Assembly (NCBI GenBank): GCA_965203615.1
Contig: OZ241900.1
Location: forward strand, 2,108,001 to 2,172,000
DNA: 64,000 bases
Source of the DNA: VXNE01 sp965203615
GTDB lineage: Bacteria; Pseudomonadota; Gammaproteobacteria; Pseudomonadales; Azotimanducaceae
Direction: 5' to 3'
Positions within the stretch are counted from its first letter, which is position 1. Every line of letters begins with the position of its first letter. The position numbers and the translations under genes were made by a program. The notes below the pieces were generated by a model. That model searched no databases, was not told the origin of the DNA, and saw only the letters and a list, made by a program, of their open reading frames with translations. Of this stretch, positions 24,096 to 32,730 are shown piece after piece.

Positions 24096-26084
24096 GTGCC
24101 AAGAATCTACTGGAGTCTGATCGACGAGTTCTTGACATCCGCCCGTGAGCACGACTTGGCCGAGTTGCGTCTATTGCTCGCGGCGCAACCGATCCTGATC
24201 AACGCGCTCGACAGGCAGGGCCAGAACGCCCTGAGCGTTGCCGGGCGCGGTGCTGCCGCCGAGTTCCTGGTCGAAAACGGTGCCGTCGATCCGGGCGAAG
24301 CCCGTCGGGCCGCGGCCAACGCCTTCAAGCACTACGTTGCCGCGGGGGACGCCTACAGGCTCGTCGAGCTCGTCTTGTTCTACGCGATCGATCTGGACCA
24401 CATCGAACGCGACCTCGGGCGGTCGAATACGACGGTGTTTCATCTGGCGTTGCCGCATCCCGAGATAATTGAGCATCTACTCGATTGGATTCCCGTTGGG
24501 CGTTTCGCCCATGGCACGGATCCGGAAACGGAAGGACACGAACCGGGCACCACCCCGATCCAGGCGGCCGCGCGACGCGGGATGACAAAGATCGCACGAC
24601 GGCTCATCAAGAAGGGAGTGAATTACGACGCGTTCTCGGCGATCGCCCTGGATGACCATGACCACCTTGCGACCCTCCCGAAGGGAGACCTTGAGATTGT
24701 CGACGGCAACGGTGCCAGCTTGCTTCATTGGGCGTCCTTGCACGGGTCGGGTCAGACGGTGTCGTGGCTGATCGAGAACGGGCTCAACGTTGATTCCGCC
24801 AATGTCTTCGGTGAAACGCCGCTCCTGATGGCAGCACTTGCCGGCGCATACCCGAGTACGGTTATGGGCGACGACCGGGGCGACGTGATCGCCCAGCTCC
24901 TGGAATCGGGCGCCTGCGTCGACATCTTCGCGGCGGCGGCACTCGGTGATGAGGAAACCACGGACTCACTCTTGGCCGCTGATCGGGGACTTGCACATGC
25001 GACCAACCCGCTCGGCTCCACGCCTCTGCACTTCGCCGCCTGGGCGGGACGCAGAGTCACGGCCCAGGCTCTCCTCGATGCTGGCGCGAATATCAACGCC
25101 CAGGACCGGCACGGCCGGTCGCCGCTGTTCTACGCGGCCTGCTGGGGTCGCCACCGCGCCATTGTGGACCTACTGAGGAAGCACGGCGCGCAAACCGGTC
25201 TGAAGGATATCTGGGGCAAGGACATCCACGCCCACCGCAACGTGAACGACGAGCCAAGTTCGCATCGAACCGCGGTGGTGACGGTCAAGGACTCTCCGGC
25301 GGCGGTCTCTGAGTCGGCATTGAATCGTCAACTGCGCGATGCGTTCGGTTGGCGAACGAGACCGGGCAGGCTGTTCGACAGCGTCGCGTACGACGACTGG
25401 GAACAGGCCTTCATGGACACCGTCTCGGCTACAACGCCCGACGAGCTGTCGTCCAACGAAGCCTTGCAGGGAGGGATTGTTCGGCATGGTCTGGCGGACT
25501 GCATGCCGCTGATGTCGACCGATGGCTTGCTGTATTTTCTTGGCTCATTCCTAGCTTTGAGCGTTGCGGATTTCAACCCTGAGGATATGTTCTACGACTA
25601 CTTTCTGTGGCGTTTCAGATACGACCCCTTCACGTCATTGACTGTCGCCGAGTGGCCGGACCGCATCGTCGGATTACATGGCGAAAGCGAACGCGCGGCT
25701 GACAGCGTCTTCGGACAGACGCTTCACAGCATCGGTCAGACCTTGGAAGAGCGCACGCTCAAGAACCTCCAGGACTGGTTCGGGGCCGTTGATCCCGCGC
25801 AGCACGATCTCATCGGTCGGATGACGCGAGACGAACGGGAAGCCGTGGCGGGTTTCTTCGATTTCCTCGCTGTCAAGGATCGTCTGAGCTACGCAAGACT
25901 CGGAACTCACGCGGCGAGGGCGATGCTACGTGGCGGGAGCCTCGCGAATCGGCTCGGCGCACGTACGCGGTCGGAGTGCAGATCGCTCATTCGGTCCTTG
26001 GAACTGCTCGAAGATGCCTATCAGGACGACTTCCCACGAGATCGAACCAGTCCTTTGAAGTCCGCACTCAACGAGGAAACGTAA
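24096..26084 (+). CDS. Ankyrin-repeat protein with uncharacterised C-terminal half
   Basis: 662 residues from a GTG at 24096, directly behind the rsmD stop. No clear ribosome-binding site is visible, so re-initiation is likely. About six ankyrin repeats can be read: roughly 14-62, 150-178, 205-235, 236-275, 306-335 (STPLHFAAWAGRR) and 339-370 (RSPLFYAACWGRH). Residues 380-662 match no family I recognise; they contain acidic and aromatic stretches (DMFYDYFLWRFRYDPF) and no signal peptide or membrane helix. Ankyrin repeats mediate protein contacts, so this may be a cytoplasmic binding protein. Long ankyrin proteins are frequent in host-associated bacteria, but that link is only suggestive. Confidence 0.75.
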   Translation: MPRIYWSLIDEFLTSAREHDLAELRLLLAAQPILINALDRQGQNALSVAGRGAAAEFLVENGAVDPGEARRAAANAFKHYVAAGDAYRLVELVLFYAIDLDHIERDLGRSNTTVFHLALPHPEIIEHLLDWIPVGRFAHGTDPETEGHEPGTTPIQAAARRGMTKIARRLIKKGVNYDAFSAIALDDHDHLATLPKGDLEIVDGNGASLLHWASLHGSGQTVSWLIENGLNVDSANVFGETPLLMAALAGAYPSTVMGDDRGDVIAQLLESGACVDIFAAAALGDEETTDSLLAADRGLAHATNPLGSTPLHFAAWAGRRVTAQALLDAGANINAQDRHGRSPLFYAACWGRHRAIVDLLRKHGAQTGLKDIWGKDIHAHRNVNDEPSSHRTAVVTVKDSPAAVSESALNRQLRDAFGWRTRPGRLFDSVAYDDWEQAFMDTVSATTPDELSSNEALQGGIVRHGLADCMPLMSTDGLLYFLGSFLALSVADFNPEDMFYDYFLWRFRYDPFTSLTVAEWPDRIVGLHGESERAADSVFGQTLHSIGQTLEERTLKNLQDWFGAVDPAQHDLIGRMTRDEREAVAGFFDFLAVKDRLSYARLGTHAARAMLRGGSLANRLGARTRSECRSLIRSLELLEDAYQDDFPRDRTSPLKSALNEET

Positions 26085-26327
26085 GCACGCTGAGGGTCGA
26101 GGGTGACAGGATCGCGTTCGCGGAATCAACCAGCGCTATCCTTGGTTTTCGTCCGATCCCGCGCGTGCTAACGACTCTCTCGGATGGCGAAGGGTTAGTG
26201 AGGGTCTACGGTCGATATGCGGCAAATCCGCCAAGCTGCTAGCATGAATACGTTAGACACCCGCGAACAGCGACGATGAACGTCGTCGTGGCGGGGTGTT
26301 CATTCGCACTCCCCGGCTGAAGGTTCC

Positions 26328-26813
26328 ATGACAACCGTCGTATATCCAGGCAGTTTCAATCCGATCACCAACGGACACACCGACCTCGTCAGGCGGGCGT
26401 TGAAAATCTTCGACAGAGTCGTGGTCGCCATCGGTACATCGGCGCAAAAGGACCCTGCAGTCCATCTTGCGGAACGGGTCGAGCTTTGCCGCGAAGTGCT
26501 CGCCGAATTCGGCGACCGCATCGAGGTCGAAGGGTTCAACACGCTGCTGGTCGACTACGTCCACACGAAGGGGACGATATTCATCCTCCGCGGCCTGCGC
26601 ACGATGGCGGACTTCGAATACGAGTTCCAGATGGCGGAAATGAACCGTTCCATGGACGACTCCATCGAGTACGTCTTCCTGCCGCCGTCACTCGAAAGCT
26701 CGTTCGTATCTTCCTCGCTGGTGCGGGAAATCTCCGCGCTCCACGGGGACATATCAGAATTCGTTCATCCCGCCGTCGTCGAGTACTACAGGAAGCTCCA
26801 GGGCAACAGCTAG
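26328..26813 (+). CDS. coaD: Pantetheine-phosphate adenylyltransferase
   Basis: 161 residues. The nucleotidyltransferase motif is YPGSFNPITNGHTDLVRRA (T/HxGH type). RGLRTMADFEYEFQMAEMNR and FLPPSLESSFVSSSLVREI are CoaD signatures. It transfers AMP to 4'-phosphopantetheine to make dephospho-CoA, the penultimate step of CoA synthesis. About 243 bp without a clear gene precede it. It converges on the alpha/beta hydrolase gene. Confidence 0.95.
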   Translation: MTTVVYPGSFNPITNGHTDLVRRALKIFDRVVVAIGTSAQKDPAVHLAERVELCREVLAEFGDRIEVEGFNTLLVDYVHTKGTIFILRGLRTMADFEYEFQMAEMNRSMDDSIEYVFLPPSLESSFVSSSLVREISALHGDISEFVHPAVVEYYRKLQGNS

Positions 26814-26850
26814 TCATGCATCGCGGCAGCGCGATGTGATCCCGCTTCGG

Positions 26851-27693
26851 TTATCGCGTTCGCTCACGCATCGCGTCCGCCATCTTCGCCCAGTGGCGTT
26901 CCGGCAGCACTCCGTGGCCTATGTCCTCGAGGACCAGGAGCTTCGAGTCCGGGAACGCATCCACGTGGAGCTTCAACGCTTCGGGACTAATCAGTGGGTC
27001 CTTCTCCGGATGCACGATGAGCACGGGCACCTTGACCTGTCCGAGTCGCTCGGTTCGGTCACCGGCAGTCGGCATCACGGCACTCTGTATGTCGCCCCGC
27101 GTGAGCGGCGCGCCCCGCCCGGCCGACTCCCTGCGGCGCGACTCGTAGTCCTCTTCATCGAAACTCTCCCTCGCCATGTCCGCGAACCTCTCCCTGTGCA
27201 GCCGGGAGAGTTCTTCGGGGTCCGTGGGGAAAGCTGGCATGCTGCGCCGCGGCCGCGGCGGGCCCAAACGCCTGCCAGTCGTCGTCGCAAACGGGACGAG
27301 CGAGAGCACGCGATCGGGATGTTCTATGGCAACCAGGTGGGCAATGGTGGCGCCAAAGGCGAATCCCGCGACATGCGCCTTTGCTATGCCGAGGGCGTCG
27401 AGCAGTGCAATTGCGTCGGCCCCGAGGTCGGACATGGTGTAGGGAGGGTTATCGGGATCAACTTCATCGATGTCGGTCCGGGTGCTCAGGCCCGCATCGC
27501 GATGGTCGTAGCGGATCACCCGGAACCCGCGATCGGCGAGCACTTCGCAGAACCCCTTTGGCCATAACGTCAGGTCCGAGAACCAGCCGGTGAGCAGCAG
27601 GAACACAGGATCGTCCTCGTTTCCAAACGACTGGTAGGCCAGTTGCAGTGCGCCGGCGGACGTGGATACGGTGGCGAATTGATCTCTCGGCAT
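26851..27693 (-). CDS. Alpha/beta-hydrolase-fold protein lacking the nucleophile serine
   Basis: 280 residues from an ATG with GAGGAG upstream. The fold is clear: FLLLTGWFSDLTLW oxyanion region, VIRYDHRDAGLST, VLIVHPEKDPLIS with the acid, and IGHGVLPERHW with the His. At the nucleophile elbow, however, the sequence reads AGFAFGATIAHLVA, so the G-x-S-x-G serine is alanine. The codon is GCC in an otherwise intact frame. Simple esterase activity is therefore doubtful; it may be a binding protein or use other chemistry. It lies 17 bp downstream of an aldo/keto reductase gene, a probable two-gene operon. Confidence 0.8.
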   Translation of the reverse strand: MPRDQFATVSTSAGALQLAYQSFGNEDDPVFLLLTGWFSDLTLWPKGFCEVLADRGFRVIRYDHRDAGLSTRTDIDEVDPDNPPYTMSDLGADAIALLDALGIAKAHVAGFAFGATIAHLVAIEHPDRVLSLVPFATTTGRRLGPPRPRRSMPAFPTDPEELSRLHRERFADMARESFDEEDYESRRRESAGRGAPLTRGDIQSAVMPTAGDRTERLGQVKVPVLIVHPEKDPLISPEALKLHVDAFPDSKLLVLEDIGHGVLPERHWAKMADAMRERTR

Positions 27694-27710
27694 GGTCCGC
27701 TCCTCTTTGA

Positions 27711-28670
27711 TTACCAGGCGTAGGCTTCCGGTGCGGGCCCCGGGCCCGGAAACAGCGTATCCAGCCGCCCTAGCGTTTCGGCATCGAGATCGATATCGAT
27801 AGCTTCGACGCTCGCCTCCAGTTGCTGCATGGTGCGTGGACCGATGATCGGCGCCGTGACGCCGGGGCGGTGTGCGACCCATGCGAGAGCCACATCGCCA
27901 GCGGCATGCCCGATCTCATCGCAGATCGCCTCGAACGCGTCGGCCTGCGGCAGCCGGTCCTGGACATGCCGCCGTCCCTCGTTGCTGTCCGGCTTGCCGC
28001 CCAGCTTGCCGCTGGCGAGCGGACTGTAGGCAAGGAGCCCCATGCCGTAATCGAGGCATGCGGGAATCACCTCGAGTTCGACGCTGCGGTTCGCCAGGTT
28101 GTAGATGCTCTGCTCGGACGCGAATCCGAGGGAGTTACGCCGCCGCGCTGCTTCCTGCGCCTGTGCGATGTGCCAGCCGGCGTAATTGGAACTGCCGACA
28201 TAGGTGATCTTGCCCTGTGCGATCAGTAGCTCCATCGCCTGCCAAAGCTCTTCCCACGGCACGTTCCGGTCGACGTGGTGGGTCTGGTACAGATCGATAT
28301 GGTCCGTCTGCAGGCGTGTGAGGCTCGCGTCCACCGCGGCGCGGATATTCGCCGCCGACAGTCCATGCTCGTTGGGTCCCGTCGGGCCCGTGTCCGTGTC
28401 GCCCCACACATTCGGCTTGCAGTACACCTTGGTCGCGAGCACGACCTTCTCCCTGCGTCCCCCGCCCTGGGCGAACCAGCGACCGATCAGCGCCTCCGTG
28501 CGGCCCGCGTTGTAGTTGTTGGCCATGTCGAAGTGGTTGATGCCGAGTTCCAGCGCGCGGTCCATGATGGCGAACGAGTCGGCTTCGTTCGTATAGGAAG
28601 AGAAGTTGACCGTGCCGAGCGCGAGCGGGCCGACTCGCAGGCCCGTTCGGCCCAGTTGCTTGTACTCCAT
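27711..28670 (-). CDS. Aldo/keto reductase
   Basis: 319 residues, TIM-barrel NADPH-dependent oxidoreductase. The catalytic tetrad appears as Asp in INHFDMANNYNAGRTE with its Tyr, Lys in VVLATKVYCKPN and His in LYQTHHVDRNVPWEE. GKITYVGSSNYAGWHIAQA and the C-terminal VTAPIIGPRTMQQLEASV are typical of the AKR11/12-like, YhdN/YajO-type subgroup. It reduces aldehydes or ketones; the substrate is not deducible. It is the upstream gene of a pair with the alpha/beta-hydrolase-fold protein. Confidence 0.9.
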   Translation of the reverse strand: MEYKQLGRTGLRVGPLALGTVNFSSYTNEADSFAIMDRALELGINHFDMANNYNAGRTEALIGRWFAQGGGRREKVVLATKVYCKPNVWGDTDTGPTGPNEHGLSAANIRAAVDASLTRLQTDHIDLYQTHHVDRNVPWEELWQAMELLIAQGKITYVGSSNYAGWHIAQAQEAARRRNSLGFASEQSIYNLANRSVELEVIPACLDYGMGLLAYSPLASGKLGGKPDSNEGRRHVQDRLPQADAFEAICDEIGHAAGDVALAWVAHRPGVTAPIIGPRTMQQLEASVEAIDIDLDAETLGRLDTLFPGPGPAPEAYAW

Positions 28671-28791
28671 GGATTCCCCAGGTCGGTGTTTTGATGAGTG
28701 TCCTTATCCGGCAAGCCTAGCAAAGCCGGGATCGAATGATGCGCGCGGGTCAAAGCGTTAAGCTGGTGGCGACGAACTGAGGCTCGATTCC

Positions 28792-29811
28792 ATGAAAACC
28801 GTTCAGATGCTGGGCAATCGGCAGGTAAGGGTGATCGACACGCCAGAACCGGAACCAGAGGGCGATCGGGTCGTGGTGAAGATCATGTCGTCCGCGCTTT
28901 GCGGGTCCGAACGTCATACCTATCTCGGGCCGAACACCGTGGACAGCCCGCGCTACAACGCAGGACACGAGGGCACCGGGATCGTCTGCAAGGTCGACCG
29001 TTCCTCCCGCGTCAGGGAAGGCGACCGCGTGGCGCTATACGCGGGCACCCCCTGCGGCCAGTGCCGCTACTGCCTCGAAGGCCATTGGGTGCTTTGCGAA
29101 CGGCGCGATTCAGCGCCGGCGCGCTTCCCGGGGAATCACTCCCAGTACGTCGCGGTTGGCGACCAAGCCTGTCTCCCGCTGGCGGACGACGTTTCGTTCG
29201 ACACCGGCGCCCTAATCGGCGACGTGCTGGGGACGCCTTATCGGGCCATCAAGCGGCTCAAGGTGACCGCCTTCGATACCGTGTTGATTTCCGGCCAGGG
29301 TCCGATCGGCCTTTCGGCGACCCTGTTGTGCAGGTTCCTGAACGCGTTCGTCATCGTGCTCGACATCAATGAATATCGGCTGGACTACGCCCGAAGATGC
29401 GGTGCGGACGTGTGCATCAACCCGGCTGAAGAAGAGGACACGCTCGTCCGCCTGCAGGAGGCCGCGGGACCCGAAGGAATCGACGTTGCCCTCGACTGCT
29501 CCGCGAACCCGGATGCCCAGACCCTGTGCCTCGACGCCCTGCGACGGGGCGGCAGAATGGCGCTCATCGGCGTCACCGACCAGGGCCCGAGGATCAACAC
29601 CATCGAGCACTTCACGAAAAAGGAACTGGAACTGATCGGCACCTGGTATTCGAGACCCGGGGATCACCGGGAACTGGAGGCGCTGGTACGGCGCGGACTG
29701 CCCGCCGCCGAACTGATTACCCACAGTTTCGGGATCGAGGAAGCGCCCGAGGCATTCGACACGTTCTTCGGTGGGGCAGCGATGAAGGTGATGCTGGACC
29801 CGTGGGATTGA
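28792..29811 (+). CDS. Zinc-dependent alcohol dehydrogenase (MDR family)
   Basis: 339 residues. The catalytic-zinc Cys lies in SSALCGSERH and its His-Glu pair in NAGHEGTGIV. The structural-zinc cysteines lie in TPCGQCRYCLEGHWVLC. The Rossmann fold is seen at VLISGQGPIGLSATLL, with DINEYRLDYARRCGAD giving an NAD-type acidic residue. The family oxidises alcohols, polyols or threonine; SERHTYLGP in place of the usual SDLH leaves the substrate open. A 75-bp degenerate copy of the end of this gene lies immediately downstream. Confidence 0.9.
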   Translation: MKTVQMLGNRQVRVIDTPEPEPEGDRVVVKIMSSALCGSERHTYLGPNTVDSPRYNAGHEGTGIVCKVDRSSRVREGDRVALYAGTPCGQCRYCLEGHWVLCERRDSAPARFPGNHSQYVAVGDQACLPLADDVSFDTGALIGDVLGTPYRAIKRLKVTAFDTVLISGQGPIGLSATLLCRFLNAFVIVLDINEYRLDYARRCGADVCINPAEEEDTLVRLQEAAGPEGIDVALDCSANPDAQTLCLDALRRGGRMALIGVTDQGPRINTIEHFTKKELELIGTWYSRPGDHRELEALVRRGLPAAELITHSFGIEEAPEAFDTFFGGAAMKVMLDPWD

Positions 29812-29864
29812 CGTGCCTACTGGCGTGGGCCATTCGAAGCAGGCTTACCGTCTAACGGACTGGC

Positions 29865-29939
29865 GAGGGATGCGCCCGAGGCGTTCGACACGTTCTTCGG
29901 CGGAGCCGTGGTAAAGGTGATGCTGGACCCATGGGGTGA
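29865..29939 (+). pseudogene. Remnant of a second copy of the alcohol dehydrogenase C-terminus
   Basis: It decodes as APEAFDTFFGGAVVKVMLDPW followed by a stop, against APEAFDTFFGGAAMKVMLDPW at the end of the intact gene (29737-29811). The upstream part of the copy is missing. Divergence is mostly silent, which suggests it decayed from a tandem paralogue. Confidence 0.75.
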
Positions 29940-29996
29940 GTGCGTTGTTCCGCCCAAAGAAGGCGCATCATGAGCCATTTGGTGGCGCTACCGGAC

Positions 29997-30569
29997 TTAG
30001 GTCATTGACTCTTCGAATAAGCCCATTTGTTTGTGGAACTTCTTCGACAGCACTCTGCCGTCCAGAATCTCTCCTAAGTCACGGTCCCAAGAGTATGGGA
30101 TCGCCTCAAGCCCTCCTGGAACCTCCGACTCCAGTAGCTCAAGAAACGCAGAGACATCCTTTCGCCCCATTGGCCCCCTTAGAGACTCGCAATCAACCAG
30201 ATAATTCATGGATTGAGCCGAAAGCGTCTTCTCCAAGACGCTCGGATCGGTGTCTAGCTCCGCCCGATAGAACATTAGTCGATACACCGACTCACGCTTG
30301 GCAGATTGCGACCAAACCGGGCCATAGATGACGGGATCCGTTATTGGCTTCAACGCCACCTCCGCCTTCCCTCTCAAGGCGCTTAGTTCTTCGAACATCT
30401 CTCGCTTGGCCGTTCGATTGAAATTCCCGTTGTCCTTCTCTTCTTGATGCCCGCCGATCAGATTCAGATCATTCCAATCCTTGTCGCGTCTCAATATCAG
30501 GTAATCCTTGTTGTGGATCTTGAGTTTGATAACCACAAAGGCACAGCGTGTCTCCCTGCAACCACTCAC
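29997..30569 (-). CDS. Nudix-like hydrolase, second gene of the kinase-Nudix cassette
   Basis: 190 residues from a GTG that overlaps the kinase stop by four bases. The Nudix core is visible: LIGGHQEE followed by RTAKREMFEEL (Arg56, Glu57, Glu60, Glu61). There are about 11 residues instead of seven between the box Glu and Arg, so the box carries a small insertion. FVVIKLKIHNKDYLILRRDKDWNDLNLIGG is the preceding beta-strand pair. It probably cleaves a nucleoside-diphosphate-linked compound. Base composition is visibly AT-richer than flanking housekeeping genes, suggesting acquisition together with its partner. Confidence 0.7.
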   Translation of the reverse strand: MSGCRETRCAFVVIKLKIHNKDYLILRRDKDWNDLNLIGGHQEEKDNGNFNRTAKREMFEELSALRGKAEVALKPITDPVIYGPVWSQSAKRESVYRLMFYRAELDTDPSVLEKTLSAQSMNYLVDCESLRGPMGRKDVSAFLELLESEVPGGLEAIPYSWDRDLGEILDGRVLSKKFHKQMGLFEESMT

Positions 30570-31900
30570 CGTAAAAGCTCTCCGTAGTCATCGAGTATTG
30601 CTCTCGACCATGGTTCGAGATCAACCTCCTCCATATTGGACTTAAGCTCGGCTACCTCCCTGAAGTCGCCCGCTAAGCTGTGCCCTCTACTTCGATGAAA
30701 CTCTTTCTCCTTCAAGCTCTCGGCAAGTTCCGGAGTTTCAATGTCCAATCTATAGATTAGACCCAAGTGCCGCCCATCTCCTTTTTCGGAGTCGTCCCAA
30801 GTGTATCCCACAAAATTACTGCTGAGCTGTCGAGTGATGAACAACGACTGGGCAACTCTCGCTTGAAGGGCCGCAAGGACAGTGTGTAGAGACACTTGCC
30901 CATCAGCAGAACGCTGCACGTGACATCCCTGCCAAATGGTCGACTTTCCGTACAGGTTCGATTTCGGATTTCGATCATGCCGTTGAAACAAGAATACGCG
31001 TCCCTCATGCGATAAGACTCCGCACGAAACTATCTGTATAAGGCTCGTATCCAACTCGACTTCCGCTCTCTTTCGGTATTGTCCCTTCGTCTCGATAATA
31101 CTCTGCACTTTTGTAGTTCGATCGTCGGGAGTGAACGCGTAGGGCGCCTCAGAAAGAACGTCCGTGATAGCCGCCTTTGGAACGATGAGTATTTCTGGAT
31201 TCACGAAGGACTCAAAATGATCCAGAATTTGGCTGAGCAGGTCGACATTAACCGAGCGCACGTTACCATCATTCGTATCGATGACGACAACCTCTTTGAA
31301 CATGTCCTGATAACGATTAACTGCATGACCTACCGCCGCAGACAACGCCTCTAACATTGATGTATTCATGATGCTGCCGGGTCGATCAGTTATTCTCTGG
31401 GCGTTTTCACGCTCAAGAGCTGTATGAGCATTCGCATGCAATACAGCCACTAGGTCGAACAAGTCCTTCCAACGATCCATGAGCAGGAAGTTCTCTATGG
31501 TCTTCAGTTCATCTTCGGATAGTTCTCCACGTTTTGACTGAGTCTGGAACCAAATCAGCGCATCAAAGAGACCTCGGTCAGCAATGACGATATCTGTTTC
31601 TGTATCAACATTCTCAAGCACTTCAGCCAGCATTGTTGCGGCGCACCAAGTATTAAAGAACAAGTGGCCCTTCATTGGGATCGGACATTGTGCTGCCCGT
31701 TCTGTCAGCACATGAACGCTAAAGTCATGTCGCTTGAAGAAGTGCCTGATCGCTTCGACCGAAGTGCTTTTTCCCGATTTCGGTGTTCCTGCGAATTCAA
31801 CCACGAACGCTCGCGGAGCGAGATCGATAATCGAGTGCAAAGCAGCCGCGCGCTCCTCCAAAACGCGAATCTGCTCGTCAAGCGCTTTCTGCCCAGACAT
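30566..31900 (-). CDS. P-loop nucleoside-kinase-like protein fused to a degenerate Nudix domain
   Basis: 444 residues from the ATG at 31900, preceded by AGGA; an earlier start at 31954 is possible. A short helix (1-30) leads into Walker A GTPKSGKST (38-46) and the DRG motif (IVIADRGLFDALIW, about 104-117), as in thymidylate or deoxynucleoside kinases. A helical region with RENAQRITDRPGSIMN follows. Residues 285-444 look like a Nudix fold (VLSHEGRVFLFQRHDRN, IWQGCHVQ), but the REUXEE catalytic box is missing, so this half may only bind ligand. Paired with an active-looking Nudix gene. I do not know this architecture as a named system; nucleotide signalling or anti-phage nucleotide metabolism is speculative. 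Confidence 0.7.
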   Translation of the reverse strand: MSGQKALDEQIRVLEERAAALHSIIDLAPRAFVVEFAGTPKSGKSTSVEAIRHFFKRHDFSVHVLTERAAQCPIPMKGHLFFNTWCAATMLAEVLENVDTETDIVIADRGLFDALIWFQTQSKRGELSEDELKTIENFLLMDRWKDLFDLVAVLHANAHTALERENAQRITDRPGSIMNTSMLEALSAAVGHAVNRYQDMFKEVVVIDTNDGNVRSVNVDLLSQILDHFESFVNPEILIVPKAAITDVLSEAPYAFTPDDRTTKVQSIIETKGQYRKRAEVELDTSLIQIVSCGVLSHEGRVFLFQRHDRNPKSNLYGKSTIWQGCHVQRSADGQVSLHTVLAALQARVAQSLFITRQLSSNFVGYTWDDSEKGDGRHLGLIYRLDIETPELAESLKEKEFHRSRGHSLAGDFREVAELKSNMEEVDLEPWSRAILDDYGELLR

Positions 31901-32093
31901 TCTTGATCCTAAGCGAAGAAGAGGAAAAGACTGCCACAACGAGTGTAGCGCCAATGGACGGCCCTGTAAGCACCATGTCCTCGCTCGCAGCCCAAGGGTT
32001 GGCCGTTTTCGTGAAGTTCGCTACAACACAACTGAAACACTCAGCCAGCTAAGGGGGTCGAGAGTTTATGAACACGCACTTCCACGACGCAGA

Positions 32094-32558
32094 TCAAACG
32101 GCGCTTTGGTTGCGACGCCTAGAATAGCCAGTGAGTCCAATAGCGACCAAGAGCGCGACCTTCAAGAACTCAAGCGCGGTGTAGATCCAGTGAAGGGTTG
32201 ATGGTGGCAGGTCCTGGGCGTCGATGATTGTCTGCACCCGGGTATCCAGGATCGGCAGCATCCATACGTACTGGCAGAGCAGGATCACGACGACAACGCC
32301 AAGCAGCGCGAGTTCGCGGCGCTTTGGGCCGGTGATCCAGATCGTCGCCGTCAACGCCACCACCGCTACGCACTCAATCCACTTCAGTGCTTCGAAGGTC
32401 ACTCGGCCAACGGCGAGTGCATCGGCGAGGGACAGGGACGGCGCGAAGAACTTTACGGGTGTCGCGACGAAGCTGACCCCGAGCACTAAGCCCGCCCAGA
32501 GCCACGCGAGAAGCGTCACCGCCAAGCGCGCGTGGCTATCCCGATCGGCAACGATCAC
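32094..32558 (-). CDS. Four-helix integral membrane protein, unknown function
   Basis: 154 residues with four hydrophobic segments: LLAWLWAGLVLGVSFVATP, ALKWIECVAVVALTATIWI, LALLGVVVVILLCQYVWMLPIL and ALEFLKVALLVAIGL. The FVATPVKFFAPSLSLADALAVGR and RVQTIIDAQ blocks look conserved and polar, as in small inner-membrane proteins of the DUF4149-like kind, but I cannot assign a family. It lies at the boundary between the AT-richer kinase-Nudix cassette and the permease region. Confidence 0.6.
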   Translation of the reverse strand: MIVADRDSHARLAVTLLAWLWAGLVLGVSFVATPVKFFAPSLSLADALAVGRVTFEALKWIECVAVVALTATIWITGPKRRELALLGVVVVILLCQYVWMLPILDTRVQTIIDAQDLPPSTLHWIYTALEFLKVALLVAIGLTGYSRRRNQSAV

Positions 32559-32580
32559 CAGCGAACTCCCCGACGGGTTC

Positions 32581-32711
32581 CCGTTTCAGTCAACCGGCAA
32601 GGCGTAGCTCACCATCCAGTTGACGCCGAACCGGTCCGTCCACATGCCGCAATACGAACCCCAGAACGTGTCCTGCAAGGGCATGGTCACCAATCCGCCC
32701 GCCGATAGCTT
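32581..32711. repeat. Direct repeat, copy 1 (VOC gene tail)
   Basis: About 131 bp, roughly nine-tenths identical to 34611-34741, starting at the shared CCGTTTCAGTCAACCGG. The repeats flank the permease gene in direct orientation. Confidence 0.8.
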
Positions 32712-32717
32712 TCCCGA
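32586..32717 (-). pseudogene. Truncated VOC/PhnB-like gene (C-terminal 40 codons only)
   Basis: The minus strand decodes KLSAGGLVTMPLQDTFWG and continues to NWMVSYALPVD, closely matching the last 40 residues of the intact VOC protein encoded at 34616-35035. No start or N-terminal half is present. The matching DNA forms a direct repeat with the intact gene, on either side of the amino-acid permease. Confidence 0.8.
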
Positions 32718-32730
32718 CGCCCTGGCCAGG

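Noticed and set aside
25976..26242. 88-codon frame overlapping the end of the ankyrin gene
   Set aside because: No ribosome-binding site, no recognisable family, and mostly inside the ankyrin gene; the spacer part alone is too short to judge.
26819..26836. CATCGC/GCGATG stem between coaD and the alpha/beta hydrolase gene
   Set aside because: Perfect 6-bp stem but no T tract on either side, so not called as a terminator.
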